The position numbers and the translations under genes are program-made. The notes below the pieces were generated by a model, which was given only the letters and a program-made list of their open reading frames with translations, was not told where the DNA came from and did no database searches. Shown here one piece after another: positions 8,473-16,127 of a stretch of DNA of 64,000 nt (its first letter is position 1; the number at the start of each line of letters is the position of its first letter). Origin of the DNA: Myxococcales bacterium (GTDB taxonomy: Bacteria; Myxococcota_A; Polyangia; Polyangiales; Polyangiaceae); contig JAEUKE010000314.1 in NCBI GenBank assembly GCA_016794345.1, positions 1-64,000 of the forward strand, written 5' to 3'.

Positions 8473-9960
8473 ATGCTCGTACGCGTTGCCCTGCACCAGA
8501 CCCGCCTCCGGACGCCCGGCTTGGGTCTCGATGCAAAGGGCGTGGCGCTCGGCTCCAAGGGCCTCGTCCTGCTCCCGAGCCTCGACAGGCTCGTGGCGTT
8601 CCTCGCACTCTACTCTCGCTCGAGCTCGCTGGAGGACATCCTCCGGAGCCTCACCGTCGAGATCGTCAAGAGCAAGCTCGGCGCGCGCGAGGTCACGCTC
8701 ACGTTCGGCAGCGAGGGGAGCGATCGGATGGATCGCGTGGCGGAAGTGGCCCGCCTCGCGGGCGGCTACACGTTCACGGGGACCAGCCGGCACTTCGTGC
8801 AATACCGCGACGCGGCCGCCCCGTTCGGCTACGACGCCGGCGAGCTGCTCGCCCAGGACGGCGGGCTCTTCCTCTACCATTCGTCGTTCACCCAGGCGTA
8901 CGCGGTCGAGCGGTCCGTCGAGCTCCGCGCCCTCCTGCTCCGCCTGAAGCCACACCTGGACCCGACGACGCTGCGCGAGCCGGGACCGAAATGGATCCTG
9001 GCCGAGAAGGGGCTGGGGCCGGCGCTCATCGGCTACTTCATCCGGTCGAACGTGGACGCCGAGGTCGGCCTCGGCGAGTGGCCGCCGGACACCAGCTTCG
9101 ACGACGCGCCGGTGCAGCGCTACGTCTTCCGCGTGGCGGACGTCCCCTCGCGGATGATGCCCATGCTCGCGGCGACGCCCGGCATCGGTGTCTTCGCGCC
9201 GGTCGCCGAGGGCGTCGGGGTCGAGCTGGGCTTTCGCCACCCGGTGAACCTCCGCGCTTGCCCGGTCTTCGAGCGGGAAGGTCTCGTCCTCTTCCGCGGC
9301 CGCGACGACGCGCTCGAGCTCCCGAAGCTCCCAGCGCTCGGCTCGGTCTCGGCGTTTGCGCGCGTCGAGCTGCAAGCGGAGGGTGGCGCTGCCGCGCACA
9401 AGGCCGTGCGCGCCGGGGCGCCCGGCGGCGTCTCGCTGGCCCTGCGGATGGTGCCGACGACCGACCCCTGGCGCGGTGTCACCGCGACCTGGGTCAAGCC
9501 CCACGAGCTGCCGCTGCTCCGTCGGATCGCCTACGTCCTCGGCCCCGAGACCCTTCGCCGCGCGACTGTGGCGTTCACCAGCGCGGGCGCGTTCCTCCGG
9601 CACGCGGCCGGGATCGAGTCGGTGCCCGTGGGCGAGTTCTTCCGCGAGGTGCACCCGGGCCTGTACATCCCGGCGGGCTACGATCCGCTGCCGGCCGTCT
9701 CGCCCGACGTCCTCCACCGCTCCATCGGCGCGCCCGGCGGTCAGGTGCTCTTCATCGGTCGGGACGCGACGATCGTCGGGGTCCCCCAGGAGGCGTTCGT
9801 CTCCCTCGAGAACGCGCTCCTCGAAGCTCAGACCTGGGCCCCACTGTCCGCGGAGGCGATCGAGCCCGCCCTCGCCACGAGGATCCCGGAGCTCGTCCTC
9901 GAGTCTCCGGGCGTCTTGCCGCTCCGTGATCTGGGCGCAAAGGTCGAGCCGGAAGGCTGA
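8473..9960 (+). CDS. Protein of unknown function
   Basis: A 495-residue protein without signal peptide, membrane segment or motif that I recognise. It is Leu/Ala/Val-rich with mixed charge and looks globular and cytosolic. The ATG at 8473 was chosen because the residues after it (MLVRVALHQTRLRTPG) read like a natural start, while the longer in-frame extension to 8353 is Arg-rich and has opposing-frame character. A GTG at 8464 is an alternative. The next gene begins 10 bases downstream, so the two form an operon. The pair faces a sigma-factor operon. A possible relation to the accessory proteins of the FtsH or MoxR-vWA ternary systems of multicellular bacteria is only a guess. Confidence 0.75.
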   Translation: MLVRVALHQTRLRTPGLGLDAKGVALGSKGLVLLPSLDRLVAFLALYSRSSSLEDILRSLTVEIVKSKLGAREVTLTFGSEGSDRMDRVAEVARLAGGYTFTGTSRHFVQYRDAAAPFGYDAGELLAQDGGLFLYHSSFTQAYAVERSVELRALLLRLKPHLDPTTLREPGPKWILAEKGLGPALIGYFIRSNVDAEVGLGEWPPDTSFDDAPVQRYVFRVADVPSRMMPMLAATPGIGVFAPVAEGVGVELGFRHPVNLRACPVFEREGLVLFRGRDDALELPKLPALGSVSAFARVELQAEGGAAAHKAVRAGAPGGVSLALRMVPTTDPWRGVTATWVKPHELPLLRRIAYVLGPETLRRATVAFTSAGAFLRHAAGIESVPVGEFFREVHPGLYIPAGYDPLPAVSPDVLHRSIGAPGGQVLFIGRDATIVGVPQEAFVSLENALLEAQTWAPLSAEAIEPALATRIPELVLESPGVLPLRDLGAKVEPEG

Positions 9961-9970
9961 CAGGACCGTC

Positions 9971-10876
9971 ATGGCAAAGCCGAACCTGCAGGCCAAGCTC
10001 GACGCGCTCGCCGCTGGCGTGCTCGGGCCCCTCGTGCTCGGGGGCAAGCTCGTGCCGATCGCGCCGCTCGGCCCCCAGATCGGCCTCTACGTGGGGGCGG
10101 ACGGGCGGCGAATCTCCGACGACGACCTGCGCTCGACCCTCGCCGTCGCTCGCGTACGCCGGGCGCGCTTGGTCGCCCCGGTCGACACGCTCCCCGACGT
10201 CTCGCCGGGCGAGTGGGCGCTCGTCGCGGCGCTGAACGACCTGCTCCAGGCGACGAACCACGAGCTCTCCGGAGTCCTCACGCGCGGTCGGCACGCCAAG
10301 GTGCTCGAGGGAGTCGGCCGGCTGATCGAGGCCGTGCCGCCGCCAAGGACCACGCTGGAGGCGCTCGTGCGCCACGCGAGCTTCGCCCGCGCGCTCGAGA
10401 TCGTCAGGACCGACACGACGATCAGCTGGTGGGTCGGCAGCGCGCATTTCCGCGGCCAGCCGCCGTCCAAGCGCCTCATGGCCTGGCCCGAAGCCCGCCG
10501 GGTGAACGTGTCTCCGCGCAAGGTGCCCCTGCACGATCTCTGCGAGGGGCTGCCGCTCGTCCCCGTCGATCAGTACCTCACGCTCGTCGCGCGATGGCTC
10601 ACGGCGACGCCCTTGACCGACATCGCGACCATCCACCGGCCGGCGCCGCCGTTCTCTTGGACCAAGCCAACGCTCGAGCTCGTCGCGTACCCCGAAGGCC
10701 GCTCGCTCGCGCTGCGCACGTTCGGCAACCGCGACGTCCAGCAGGCCATGGCCGCGCTCCGGGTCGCGCAGGAGCGGCTGCCGCCCGGCACGGCGGTTCG
10801 AGCGCTGGCGGAGGGGTTCTCGCGCGACGTGCTCGCTCGCGTCGCGGGCCCGGGGACCGCGATCTCCCAAGCTTGA
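9971..10876 (+). CDS. Protein of unknown function, paired with upstream gene
   Basis: A 301-residue probably cytosolic protein that starts 10 bases after the preceding stop with a visible Shine-Dalgarno (AGGA, 5-base spacing) before the ATG at 9971. I recognise no domain. A feature worth noting is the segment ISWWVGSAHFRGQPPS near residues 153-168, rich in Trp/aromatic residues and set in an otherwise Ala/Leu/Arg-rich protein. It ends 18 bases before the convergent sigma-factor gene. Co-transcription with the upstream gene suggests the two products act together. Confidence 0.75.
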   Translation: MAKPNLQAKLDALAAGVLGPLVLGGKLVPIAPLGPQIGLYVGADGRRISDDDLRSTLAVARVRRARLVAPVDTLPDVSPGEWALVAALNDLLQATNHELSGVLTRGRHAKVLEGVGRLIEAVPPPRTTLEALVRHASFARALEIVRTDTTISWWVGSAHFRGQPPSKRLMAWPEARRVNVSPRKVPLHDLCEGLPLVPVDQYLTLVARWLTATPLTDIATIHRPAPPFSWTKPTLELVAYPEGRSLALRTFGNRDVQQAMAALRVAQERLPPGTAVRALAEGFSRDVLARVAGPGTAISQA

Positions 10877-10894
10877 GCGCGACGTGCGCGGGCG

Positions 10895-11599
10895 CTACTC
10901 CTCGCCGTCGGCGGCATCGGACGCGGACGTGACGCCGGCCCGACGCAGCCTGTCTCCGAGCTCGGTCTTGATTCGATCGTGCATGCGGACGACCGTCCGC
11001 CTCGAGACGCCCAGCTCGGCCGCGATCGTGTCGAAGGTCGCTCCGTCGCGGTAGTGCCGCCGCACGAGGAGCCGGTCCTCCTTGGCGAGCCTCTTGATGG
11101 CGTTCTTCAGCGCCGCCTCGGTTCGCTCGTGCGACTCGGCTCGAGTCAGCCGATCTTCCAGACCCTCCTGCAGAGCGTCGGTCTCGGCCAACGCAGAGAG
11201 GAACATGCCCGCGGTCTCGCGCCTGATCCAGGCGACGGTCCGCGCGCGCGCCTTGTCGGTGGTGTCATCGAGCGCCTCGTCGAGGCTGAGCTCCGACGGC
11301 GGCGGTTCGACCTCGGCCGAGATGGCCTTCTTGACGATGACGTGGAGGTTGCCGAAGTGCTCGCTCGTGCCCTCTCGGATCATCGCGCCCGAGATGCGCG
11401 CGACCGCGAAACGCTCGAAGGGAACACCCAGCTTCGGGTTGAAGGTGCGAGCCGCCTCCACCGCCGCCTCGTGTCCGAGCGACACGAAGTCCGCGATCGG
11501 CACCTCGCGAAATCTGCGGTGGGTTCGGCGAGCGATGGCTTGCACGACCGGGAGGGCCGCTTCCACGAGCTTGCGCTGCGCTGCCGAGAGCTCCGCCAT
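10895..11599 (-). CDS. RNA polymerase sigma factor, sigma-70 family (SigB/F/FliA-like)
   Basis: A 234-residue alternative sigma factor. The N-terminal half shows region 2 character (ALPVVQAIARRTHRRF, DFVSLGHEAAVEAARTF, then PFERFAVARISGAMIRE), which binds core polymerase and the -10 element. The C-terminal half has region 4 with a helix-turn-helix (TFDTIAAELGVSRRTVVRMHDRI). A weakly conserved region 3 lies between. The ATG at 11599 was chosen because it follows the upstream small gene by 11 bases and starts the conserved region. It is not an ECF sigma (too long, region 3 present). The regulon is unknown. The small upstream partner could be a regulator of its activity, which is inference. Confidence 0.88.
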   Translation of the reverse strand: MAELSAAQRKLVEAALPVVQAIARRTHRRFREVPIADFVSLGHEAAVEAARTFNPKLGVPFERFAVARISGAMIREGTSEHFGNLHVIVKKAISAEVEPPPSELSLDEALDDTTDKARARTVAWIRRETAGMFLSALAETDALQEGLEDRLTRAESHERTEAALKNAIKRLAKEDRLLVRRHYRDGATFDTIAAELGVSRRTVVRMHDRIKTELGDRLRRAGVTSASDAADGEE

Positions 11600-11610
11600 C
11601 CTGGGCTCCG

Positions 11611-11949
11611 TCAGCCTGTCTTGCCGCCGGAGGCCTTGGCGTTCGCCTCGTCTGCGGCGCTGGGCTCGGTGCCGGGCGCCACGAGGTCCGCGCTGTGCGA
11701 GACCTGCGGGTCTGGCTTGATCTGACGGAGGAGCCTGCGCCCCTCCGTCGTCGCGGCGAGGGTGTCGCCGAGGCGAGCGCGGACGGCTTCGAGCGCTTCG
11801 GGGGGGAGCACGTGCTCGTAGCCGGCGAGGGCCTCGTCGAGGAGATCCTCGATGAGGTCGTCGTCGGGGGTCGGAGGCGGTGACTCGGGGCTCAACGGAC
11901 CAGCTCGGGCTTTCGGGGTGGACTGTACCATACGAAGGACTAGTCGCAT
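11611..11949 (-). CDS. Small acidic protein upstream of sigma factor
   Basis: A protein of 112 residues (106 if started at the second ATG, 11931). The middle is acidic and helical (DDDLIEDLLDEALAGYEHVLPPEALEAVRARLG), flanked by Pro/Ser-rich and Ala/Gly-rich tails. No transmembrane segment or zinc motif is present, so it is not a classical anti-sigma factor of the ZAS or membrane type. It lies 11 bases before the sigma-factor ATG and is surely in the same transcript. A role as a partner or modulator of that sigma factor is possible from position alone. Confidence 0.6.
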   Translation of the reverse strand: MRLVLRMVQSTPKARAGPLSPESPPPTPDDDLIEDLLDEALAGYEHVLPPEALEAVRARLGDTLAATTEGRRLLRQIKPDPQVSHSADLVAPGTEPSAADEANAKASGGKTG

Positions 11950-12034
11950 CGAGCCCGCGGAAGAGGACAGGTCGGCCGAACGTTTCTTCCTCGTGGACGT
12001 CCCCAGCCGCCGGGACTAGCACCGAAAAAAGGCC

Positions 12035-13348
12035 ATGCGAGCGAGCTCTCCCCTCTCAGGGATCATCGGCGCCGTGGCGAGCCTCGCAGGCGGCATCTTC
12101 GCCGCCGTCTCGACCCACGACTACGCGCAGCACCTGGACCGCCGGCTCCACGGCACGCACTGCTCCTTTCTGCCGGGGATCGTCGAGTCCCAGTCCGGCG
12201 AGAACGCGTGCACCGTCGCCATGTACAGCCCGTACAGCGCGGTCCTCAAGGATCAATACTGGGGCGGCGTGCCCATCAGCCTCTTCGGGCTCGGCTCGTT
12301 TGCGTTTCTCTTCGCCGCCTCGCTCTACATCGCGCTCGCCGGGCGGCAGGCCTCGCGTCAGGCGCGCCTCGGCTACTTCCTCGCGTGCCTCGCGCCGCTC
12401 GCGGCGAGCGTCGTCATGTTCATCATCTCGCTGACGAGGCTCGGCGAGATCTGCAAGCTCTGCGCGGGGATCTACCTGTCGAGCATCGGCCTCACCGTCG
12501 CGGGCTTCCTCGCGCTCTGGGCGCCGACCTCGGAGGAAACGCGGGCGGGGCCCCCGGTACGCAAGGCCGACCCGGAGCGCACCGAGGCCGATCCGGAGCC
12601 GTGGCACCTGCGCGGCAAGGGCGGGGCGACGGCGCAGGACGTGGTGCCCGAGGGGCGCTGGGTCGCGTCGGTCGGGCTCCTGGCCCTCTTGGGCCTGGCG
12701 ACGCTCGCGCCTGCTGCGGTGTACGCCGCGACCTTGCCGGATTACTCGGGGCGCATCGTCGGCTGCGGCACGCTCGCCAGCCCCGGCGCGAAGAAGGGCG
12801 TGCTCGTGCGGGTCCCCACGACGACGCCGGTGCAGGCGGCCATCTCCTTCGAGGACCCGCTCTGTCCGGCCTGCAAGGCGCTCCATGATCGGCTGAACGA
12901 CGGCGGGTTCTACGAGAAGCTCGATCTGCAGGTCGCCATCTTCCCGCTCGACAGCGAGTGCAACTGGATGCTCTCGCGCCCGCTGCACCCGGGAGCCTGC
13001 GTCATCTCGCGAGCCTTCCTCTGCGCGGACGACGGCGGCACGGCGCGCAGCGTGCTCGACTGGTCCTACGCCAACCAGGAGGAGCTCGCCGCCGCGGGCA
13101 AACGCGACGTGGCCGAGGTGCGCAAGAAGGTGGTCCAGCGCTTCCCCGAGCTCGACGACTGCATCGACAGCGCGCAGACGAAGAAGCGCCTCGACGACGT
13201 GCTGCAATACGCCGTCACCAACAAGGTGCGCGTCTCGACGCCGCAGCTCTACCTGGGCGACCAGCGCCTCTGCGACGAGGACACCGACATGGGCATGCGC
13301 TACGCGCTCCGCAAGCTCGCGCCGGAGCTCGCGAAGGGAGGCAAGTGA
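12035..13348 (+). CDS. VKOR-DsbA fusion (vitamin K epoxide reductase/thioredoxin-fold)
   Basis: A 437-residue inner-membrane protein in which a four-helix VKOR domain (about residues 5-175) is fused to a DsbA-like thioredoxin domain (about 245-437). The VKOR part has loop cysteines (THCSF, ENACTV) and the quinone-facing CKLC at residues 140-143. The thioredoxin part has CPAC at 277-280. Such fusions pass electrons from newly formed protein disulfides through the CxxC pair to quinone, replacing DsbB plus DsbA. The start ATG at 12035 sits close behind an AAAAAAGG tract. It heads an operon with OmpA-like, TlpA-like and CoA-binding genes, so this is an envelope thiol-redox unit. Confidence 0.93.
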   Translation: MRASSPLSGIIGAVASLAGGIFAAVSTHDYAQHLDRRLHGTHCSFLPGIVESQSGENACTVAMYSPYSAVLKDQYWGGVPISLFGLGSFAFLFAASLYIALAGRQASRQARLGYFLACLAPLAASVVMFIISLTRLGEICKLCAGIYLSSIGLTVAGFLALWAPTSEETRAGPPVRKADPERTEADPEPWHLRGKGGATAQDVVPEGRWVASVGLLALLGLATLAPAAVYAATLPDYSGRIVGCGTLASPGAKKGVLVRVPTTTPVQAAISFEDPLCPACKALHDRLNDGGFYEKLDLQVAIFPLDSECNWMLSRPLHPGACVISRAFLCADDGGTARSVLDWSYANQEELAAAGKRDVAEVRKKVVQRFPELDDCIDSAQTKKRLDDVLQYAVTNKVRVSTPQLYLGDQRLCDEDTDMGMRYALRKLAPELAKGGK

Positions 13349-14073
13349 TGCTCAAGATGCCGGTCGCGGTGTCTGCGCTCGTAGGCCTCGCCGTCGTCGG
13401 CGGCAGCGTGCTCTACGTGGAGCACGAGGTCCGGAGCGCGAAGAAGCGGCTCGACATGCCCCCCGAAGCGATCGCCGAGCAGGCCTCCGAGAAAAAACAG
13501 GAGGAGGTCCCGGTCGCGGACCACACGGAGGCGTCTTATTGCACGCCCGAGTTCAAGAAGGTGCTCGCGCGTGTGGTGGACGCGTGTGGGCTCTCCGGCC
13601 AGGACGCGCGGCGCGGCTGCGAGCCGGTCGACGTGCGCAACTTCGCCAGCATCAACGACGAAGATTTCAACGCGCTCTTCAACCCGCTCGCGGACCGCGG
13701 CGGCATCGTCCTCTTCGACGACAACAGCGACAAGCTCGACCCGGGAGCGATGAAGCTCATCGAGGAGAAGTGGTCCGAGCGCAAAGGAGCGCGGTACTTC
13801 TTCATCGTGTCGCGAGCCTCGAAGACCGGCACGAAGGAGTACAACCTCGCGCTCTCGCAGCGGCGCGCGAACTCCGTCCTGTTCCACCTGCAAGAGAAGT
13901 CCGGGGAGACCGATCTCGACAAGAAGGTGGGCATGTTGTGGCTGGGCAGCCAATATGCCCAGCTCCCCAAGGACTACTGCGGCACCTGGAAGCACTCGCG
14001 GCCGGGCAAGCCGTGTAACGACCAAGCCATCAACCGGAGCGCGTTCATCTCGTGGGTCGACTGCAGGCTCTGA
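13348..14073 (+). CDS. OmpA-like peptidoglycan-associating protein
   Basis: A 241-residue protein with an N-terminal signal anchor (about residues 5-25) and a C-terminal OmpA/MotB-type domain: the segment IVLFDDNSDKL corresponds to the conserved beta strand, and LSQRRANSVLFHL to the conserved helix that binds diaminopimelate in peptidoglycan. The usual central element is less clear, so binding is likely but not certain. Five or more cysteines flank the domain (YCTPEF, DACGL, RGCEP, DYCGTW, KPCND), suggesting disulfides in the periplasm, which suits its position right after a VKOR-DsbA gene. Its ATG shares a base with the preceding stop (TGATG). Confidence 0.85.
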   Translation: MLKMPVAVSALVGLAVVGGSVLYVEHEVRSAKKRLDMPPEAIAEQASEKKQEEVPVADHTEASYCTPEFKKVLARVVDACGLSGQDARRGCEPVDVRNFASINDEDFNALFNPLADRGGIVLFDDNSDKLDPGAMKLIEEKWSERKGARYFFIVSRASKTGTKEYNLALSQRRANSVLFHLQEKSGETDLDKKVGMLWLGSQYAQLPKDYCGTWKHSRPGKPCNDQAINRSAFISWVDCRL

Positions 14074-14693
14074 TCGTCACGCTCGTCCTCGTCGGCTGTG
14101 ACGAGGCCGCACAGCCGTCCGGCCCGTCCCGGTCGCGGAGCGACGCCGTGCTCACCTCCGCCTCACCCACCTCGGAGAAGAAGCCGGCCCCGACCGCGAA
14201 GCCCTCGGCGGCGCCGGTGGAGCGAAAGTTCTGCGACAAGGCGCCCATGCGAGCCGGCGAGCCGCTCCCGGACGAGAAGCTCGGGCGCGTGGGACCACAC
14301 GCGGAGGGCTTGCCCGACGCCCTCGAGACGGGCGGCGGCAAGTGGACCTGGGTCAACCTCTGGGCAGGGTGGTGTGGGCCTTGCAAAGAGGAGATCCCGA
14401 TGCTCCTCGACTGGGAGAAGAAGCTCTCCGGCTCGCTCCGGGTCGCGTTCGTCAGCATGGACGACGACGTGCGGCTCTCCGAGAAGTTCCTCGCGGGCGT
14501 GGACAAGCCCAGCTACTTGCTCGAGGCGAAGGAGCGCGACGCCTGGCTGGACGGCGTCGGCCTCGGTGCGCGGACGACGCTGCCCGCCCACGTCCTCGTC
14601 GACCCTGCCGGCAAGATCCGCTGCGTCGTCCGCGGCAGCATCGAGGCGCGCGACTACGCCGAGGTCGAGTCCCTGGTGAAGAGCAAGAAATGA
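14052..14693 (+). CDS. TlpA/ResA-like thioredoxin-fold lipoprotein
   Basis: A 213-residue lipoprotein (lipobox LVLVGC near residue 16) with a thioredoxin domain carrying the active site WCGPC in the sequence VNLWAGWCGPCKEEIP, so it is a periplasmic thiol-disulfide oxidoreductase of the TlpA/AhpC-TSA type. A cis-Pro candidate lies in TTLPAHV. The GTG start at 14052 overlaps the OmpA-like gene by 22 bases and the stop overlaps the next ATG, so it is coupled on both sides. It probably works with the upstream VKOR-DsbA protein as a reductant or as a substrate-specific oxidase; the direction of electron flow cannot be told. Confidence 0.9.
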   Translation: MGRLQALIVTLVLVGCDEAAQPSGPSRSRSDAVLTSASPTSEKKPAPTAKPSAAPVERKFCDKAPMRAGEPLPDEKLGRVGPHAEGLPDALETGGGKWTWVNLWAGWCGPCKEEIPMLLDWEKKLSGSLRVAFVSMDDDVRLSEKFLAGVDKPSYLLEAKERDAWLDGVGLGARTTLPAHVLVDPAGKIRCVVRGSIEARDYAEVESLVKSKK

Positions 14694-15112
14694 CAGAGCT
14701 GTCCGCGATCGAGGAGGCCCTGCGTGCCTTCCGAAAGGTGGTGGTCGTCGGGCTGAGCCCGGACCCGTCGCGCCCGAGCCACCAGATCTTCCGCTACCTC
14801 GTCGAGGCGGGTTACGAGGTCGTGGGCGTCAACCCGACGGTGAAGGGCGGGATGGTCGCGGGGCGGCGTTGTTACGCCGCGCTGGAGGACGTGCCGCAGC
14901 CCCTCGAGATCGTGGACGTGTTCCGTCGCTCGGAGGAGGTCCCGCCCATCGCGGAGGCCGCCGTTCGAGCCGGCGCCAAGGTCCTCTGGCTGCAGGACGG
15001 CGTCACGAGCCCGGACGCCGAGAGCCGCGCGCGGGACGCAGGGCTCCTCGTGGTCTCCGATCGCTGCATCCTCCGGGACCACGCCCGCCTCATCGGCTCG
15101 CGCCCGCGCTGA
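14690..15112 (+). CDS. CoA-binding domain protein (YccU-like)
   Basis: A 140-residue protein consisting of one Rossmann-type CoA_binding_2 domain: VVVVGLSPDPSRPSHQIFRYL near residues 17-37, VVGVNPT, and a C-terminal segment DRCILRDHAR. These small proteins bind CoA or CoA thioesters; no catalytic activity is established for the stand-alone form. The ATG overlaps the TlpA-like stop (ATGA), placing it as the last gene of the redox operon. The conserved Cys near the C-terminus could make a mixed disulfide with CoA, a speculative link to the upstream thiol enzymes. Confidence 0.9.
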   Translation: MTELSAIEEALRAFRKVVVVGLSPDPSRPSHQIFRYLVEAGYEVVGVNPTVKGGMVAGRRCYAALEDVPQPLEIVDVFRRSEEVPPIAEAAVRAGAKVLWLQDGVTSPDAESRARDAGLLVVSDRCILRDHARLIGSRPR

Positions 15113-15139
15113 CCGCGCGGCCGCTCGCCGGGGCCGGGG

Positions 15140-16117
15140 TCAGGGGAATCGCCCGAGGTATCGGAGCACGTAGTCGGGCCTGTTCGTCTGCGCGATGTCG
15201 AGCCCGGCCTCGAACAAGGGGCCGTAGACCGATACGTCGCCCTGGCCGATGCCGGCTGCGACGTCGAGCTCGAAGACGTCGAGGAAGGCGCGGTGGCCCG
15301 CGGCATGGGCAGCGGGGATCATGACGGAGACGTCTCCGCTGATCTCGACGATGACCGGCGGGTGGGCGGTGAAGTGGGCGAGCTGCTCGTCGAGCTCGGC
15401 GGTCGAGCCTACGCGGATCATGGTGTGCAGGCTCGGCTCGAGCGCGAGCGCCTCGTCGATCTTGTCGACCGAGCTCGTGTCGAAGATGGCCCAGTCGAGC
15501 GTGTCCGTCGTCTGGATGGCCGCCACGAGGAGATCGACGCGGTCGGTCTTGTTCGCGTCGACGAGCACGTGCACCTTGCCTCGCGCGGCCTCGAGGACCT
15601 GCTCGAGCGTCGGGACACGCTCGCAGGAGAAGTCGCCGACGAGGCCGTAGGTGTCGAGATGGAGCGCCTGGATCTCGGCGAGCGTGAGGTCGAGCGCCTC
15701 GCCCGTGCCGTCGGTCGTGCGGTCGACCGACGTGTCGTGCAGGTTCACGAGGAAGCCGTCTTTCGTGGGCCGCGGATCGGTCTCGACGAAATCCGCGCCG
15801 AGGGCGATGGCCGCGCGGACGGCGGCGAGCGAGTCCTCCGGCGCGAGGCTCGGCGCGCCGCGGTGGCCGCTGACAAGCTTCGTCGTGCAGGCGCGGTCGG
15901 TGGCGCACGCGACAGGCACGGCGGTGACGCGCCCGGGATCGGACGCGCGCGTGCAGTCGAAGAGCGCCGGATCGAGGACGGGCGGCGCGCCGCCCGCGCC
16001 GCCCGCTCCGCCTGCGCCACCGCCGCCGGCAGCGGAGCCCGACCCGCCCGAGCCCGCGTCGTCGCCGCAGGCAAACGCGACGGTCAGGATCGGCAGGAGC
16101 GCACGGAGCGAAGCCAT
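15140..16117 (-). CDS. Glycerophosphodiester phosphodiesterase-like lipoprotein
   Basis: A lipoprotein of 325 residues (lipobox VAFAC, followed by a Gly/Ala/Ser linker) with a GDPD TIM-barrel: SGHRGAP...PED, ETD near the metal site, KDGFLVNLHDTSVDRTTDGTG and a C-terminal TNRPDYVLRYL. The His of HRG, the Glu/Asp pair and the second His are all present, so the enzyme should be active on glycerophosphodiesters in the periplasm. ATG at 16117 is favoured because AGG lies 9 bases upstream; ATG 16126 and TTG 16135 are alternatives. It follows the pseudo-activator gene closely. Confidence 0.88.
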   Translation of the reverse strand: MASLRALLPILTVAFACGDDAGSGGSGSAAGGGGAGGAGGAGGAPPVLDPALFDCTRASDPGRVTAVPVACATDRACTTKLVSGHRGAPSLAPEDSLAAVRAAIALGADFVETDPRPTKDGFLVNLHDTSVDRTTDGTGEALDLTLAEIQALHLDTYGLVGDFSCERVPTLEQVLEAARGKVHVLVDANKTDRVDLLVAAIQTTDTLDWAIFDTSSVDKIDEALALEPSLHTMIRVGSTAELDEQLAHFTAHPPVIVEISGDVSVMIPAAHAAGHRAFLDVFELDVAAGIGQGDVSVYGPLFEAGLDIAQTNRPDYVLRYLGRFP

Positions 16118-16127
16118 CGAGTGCATC

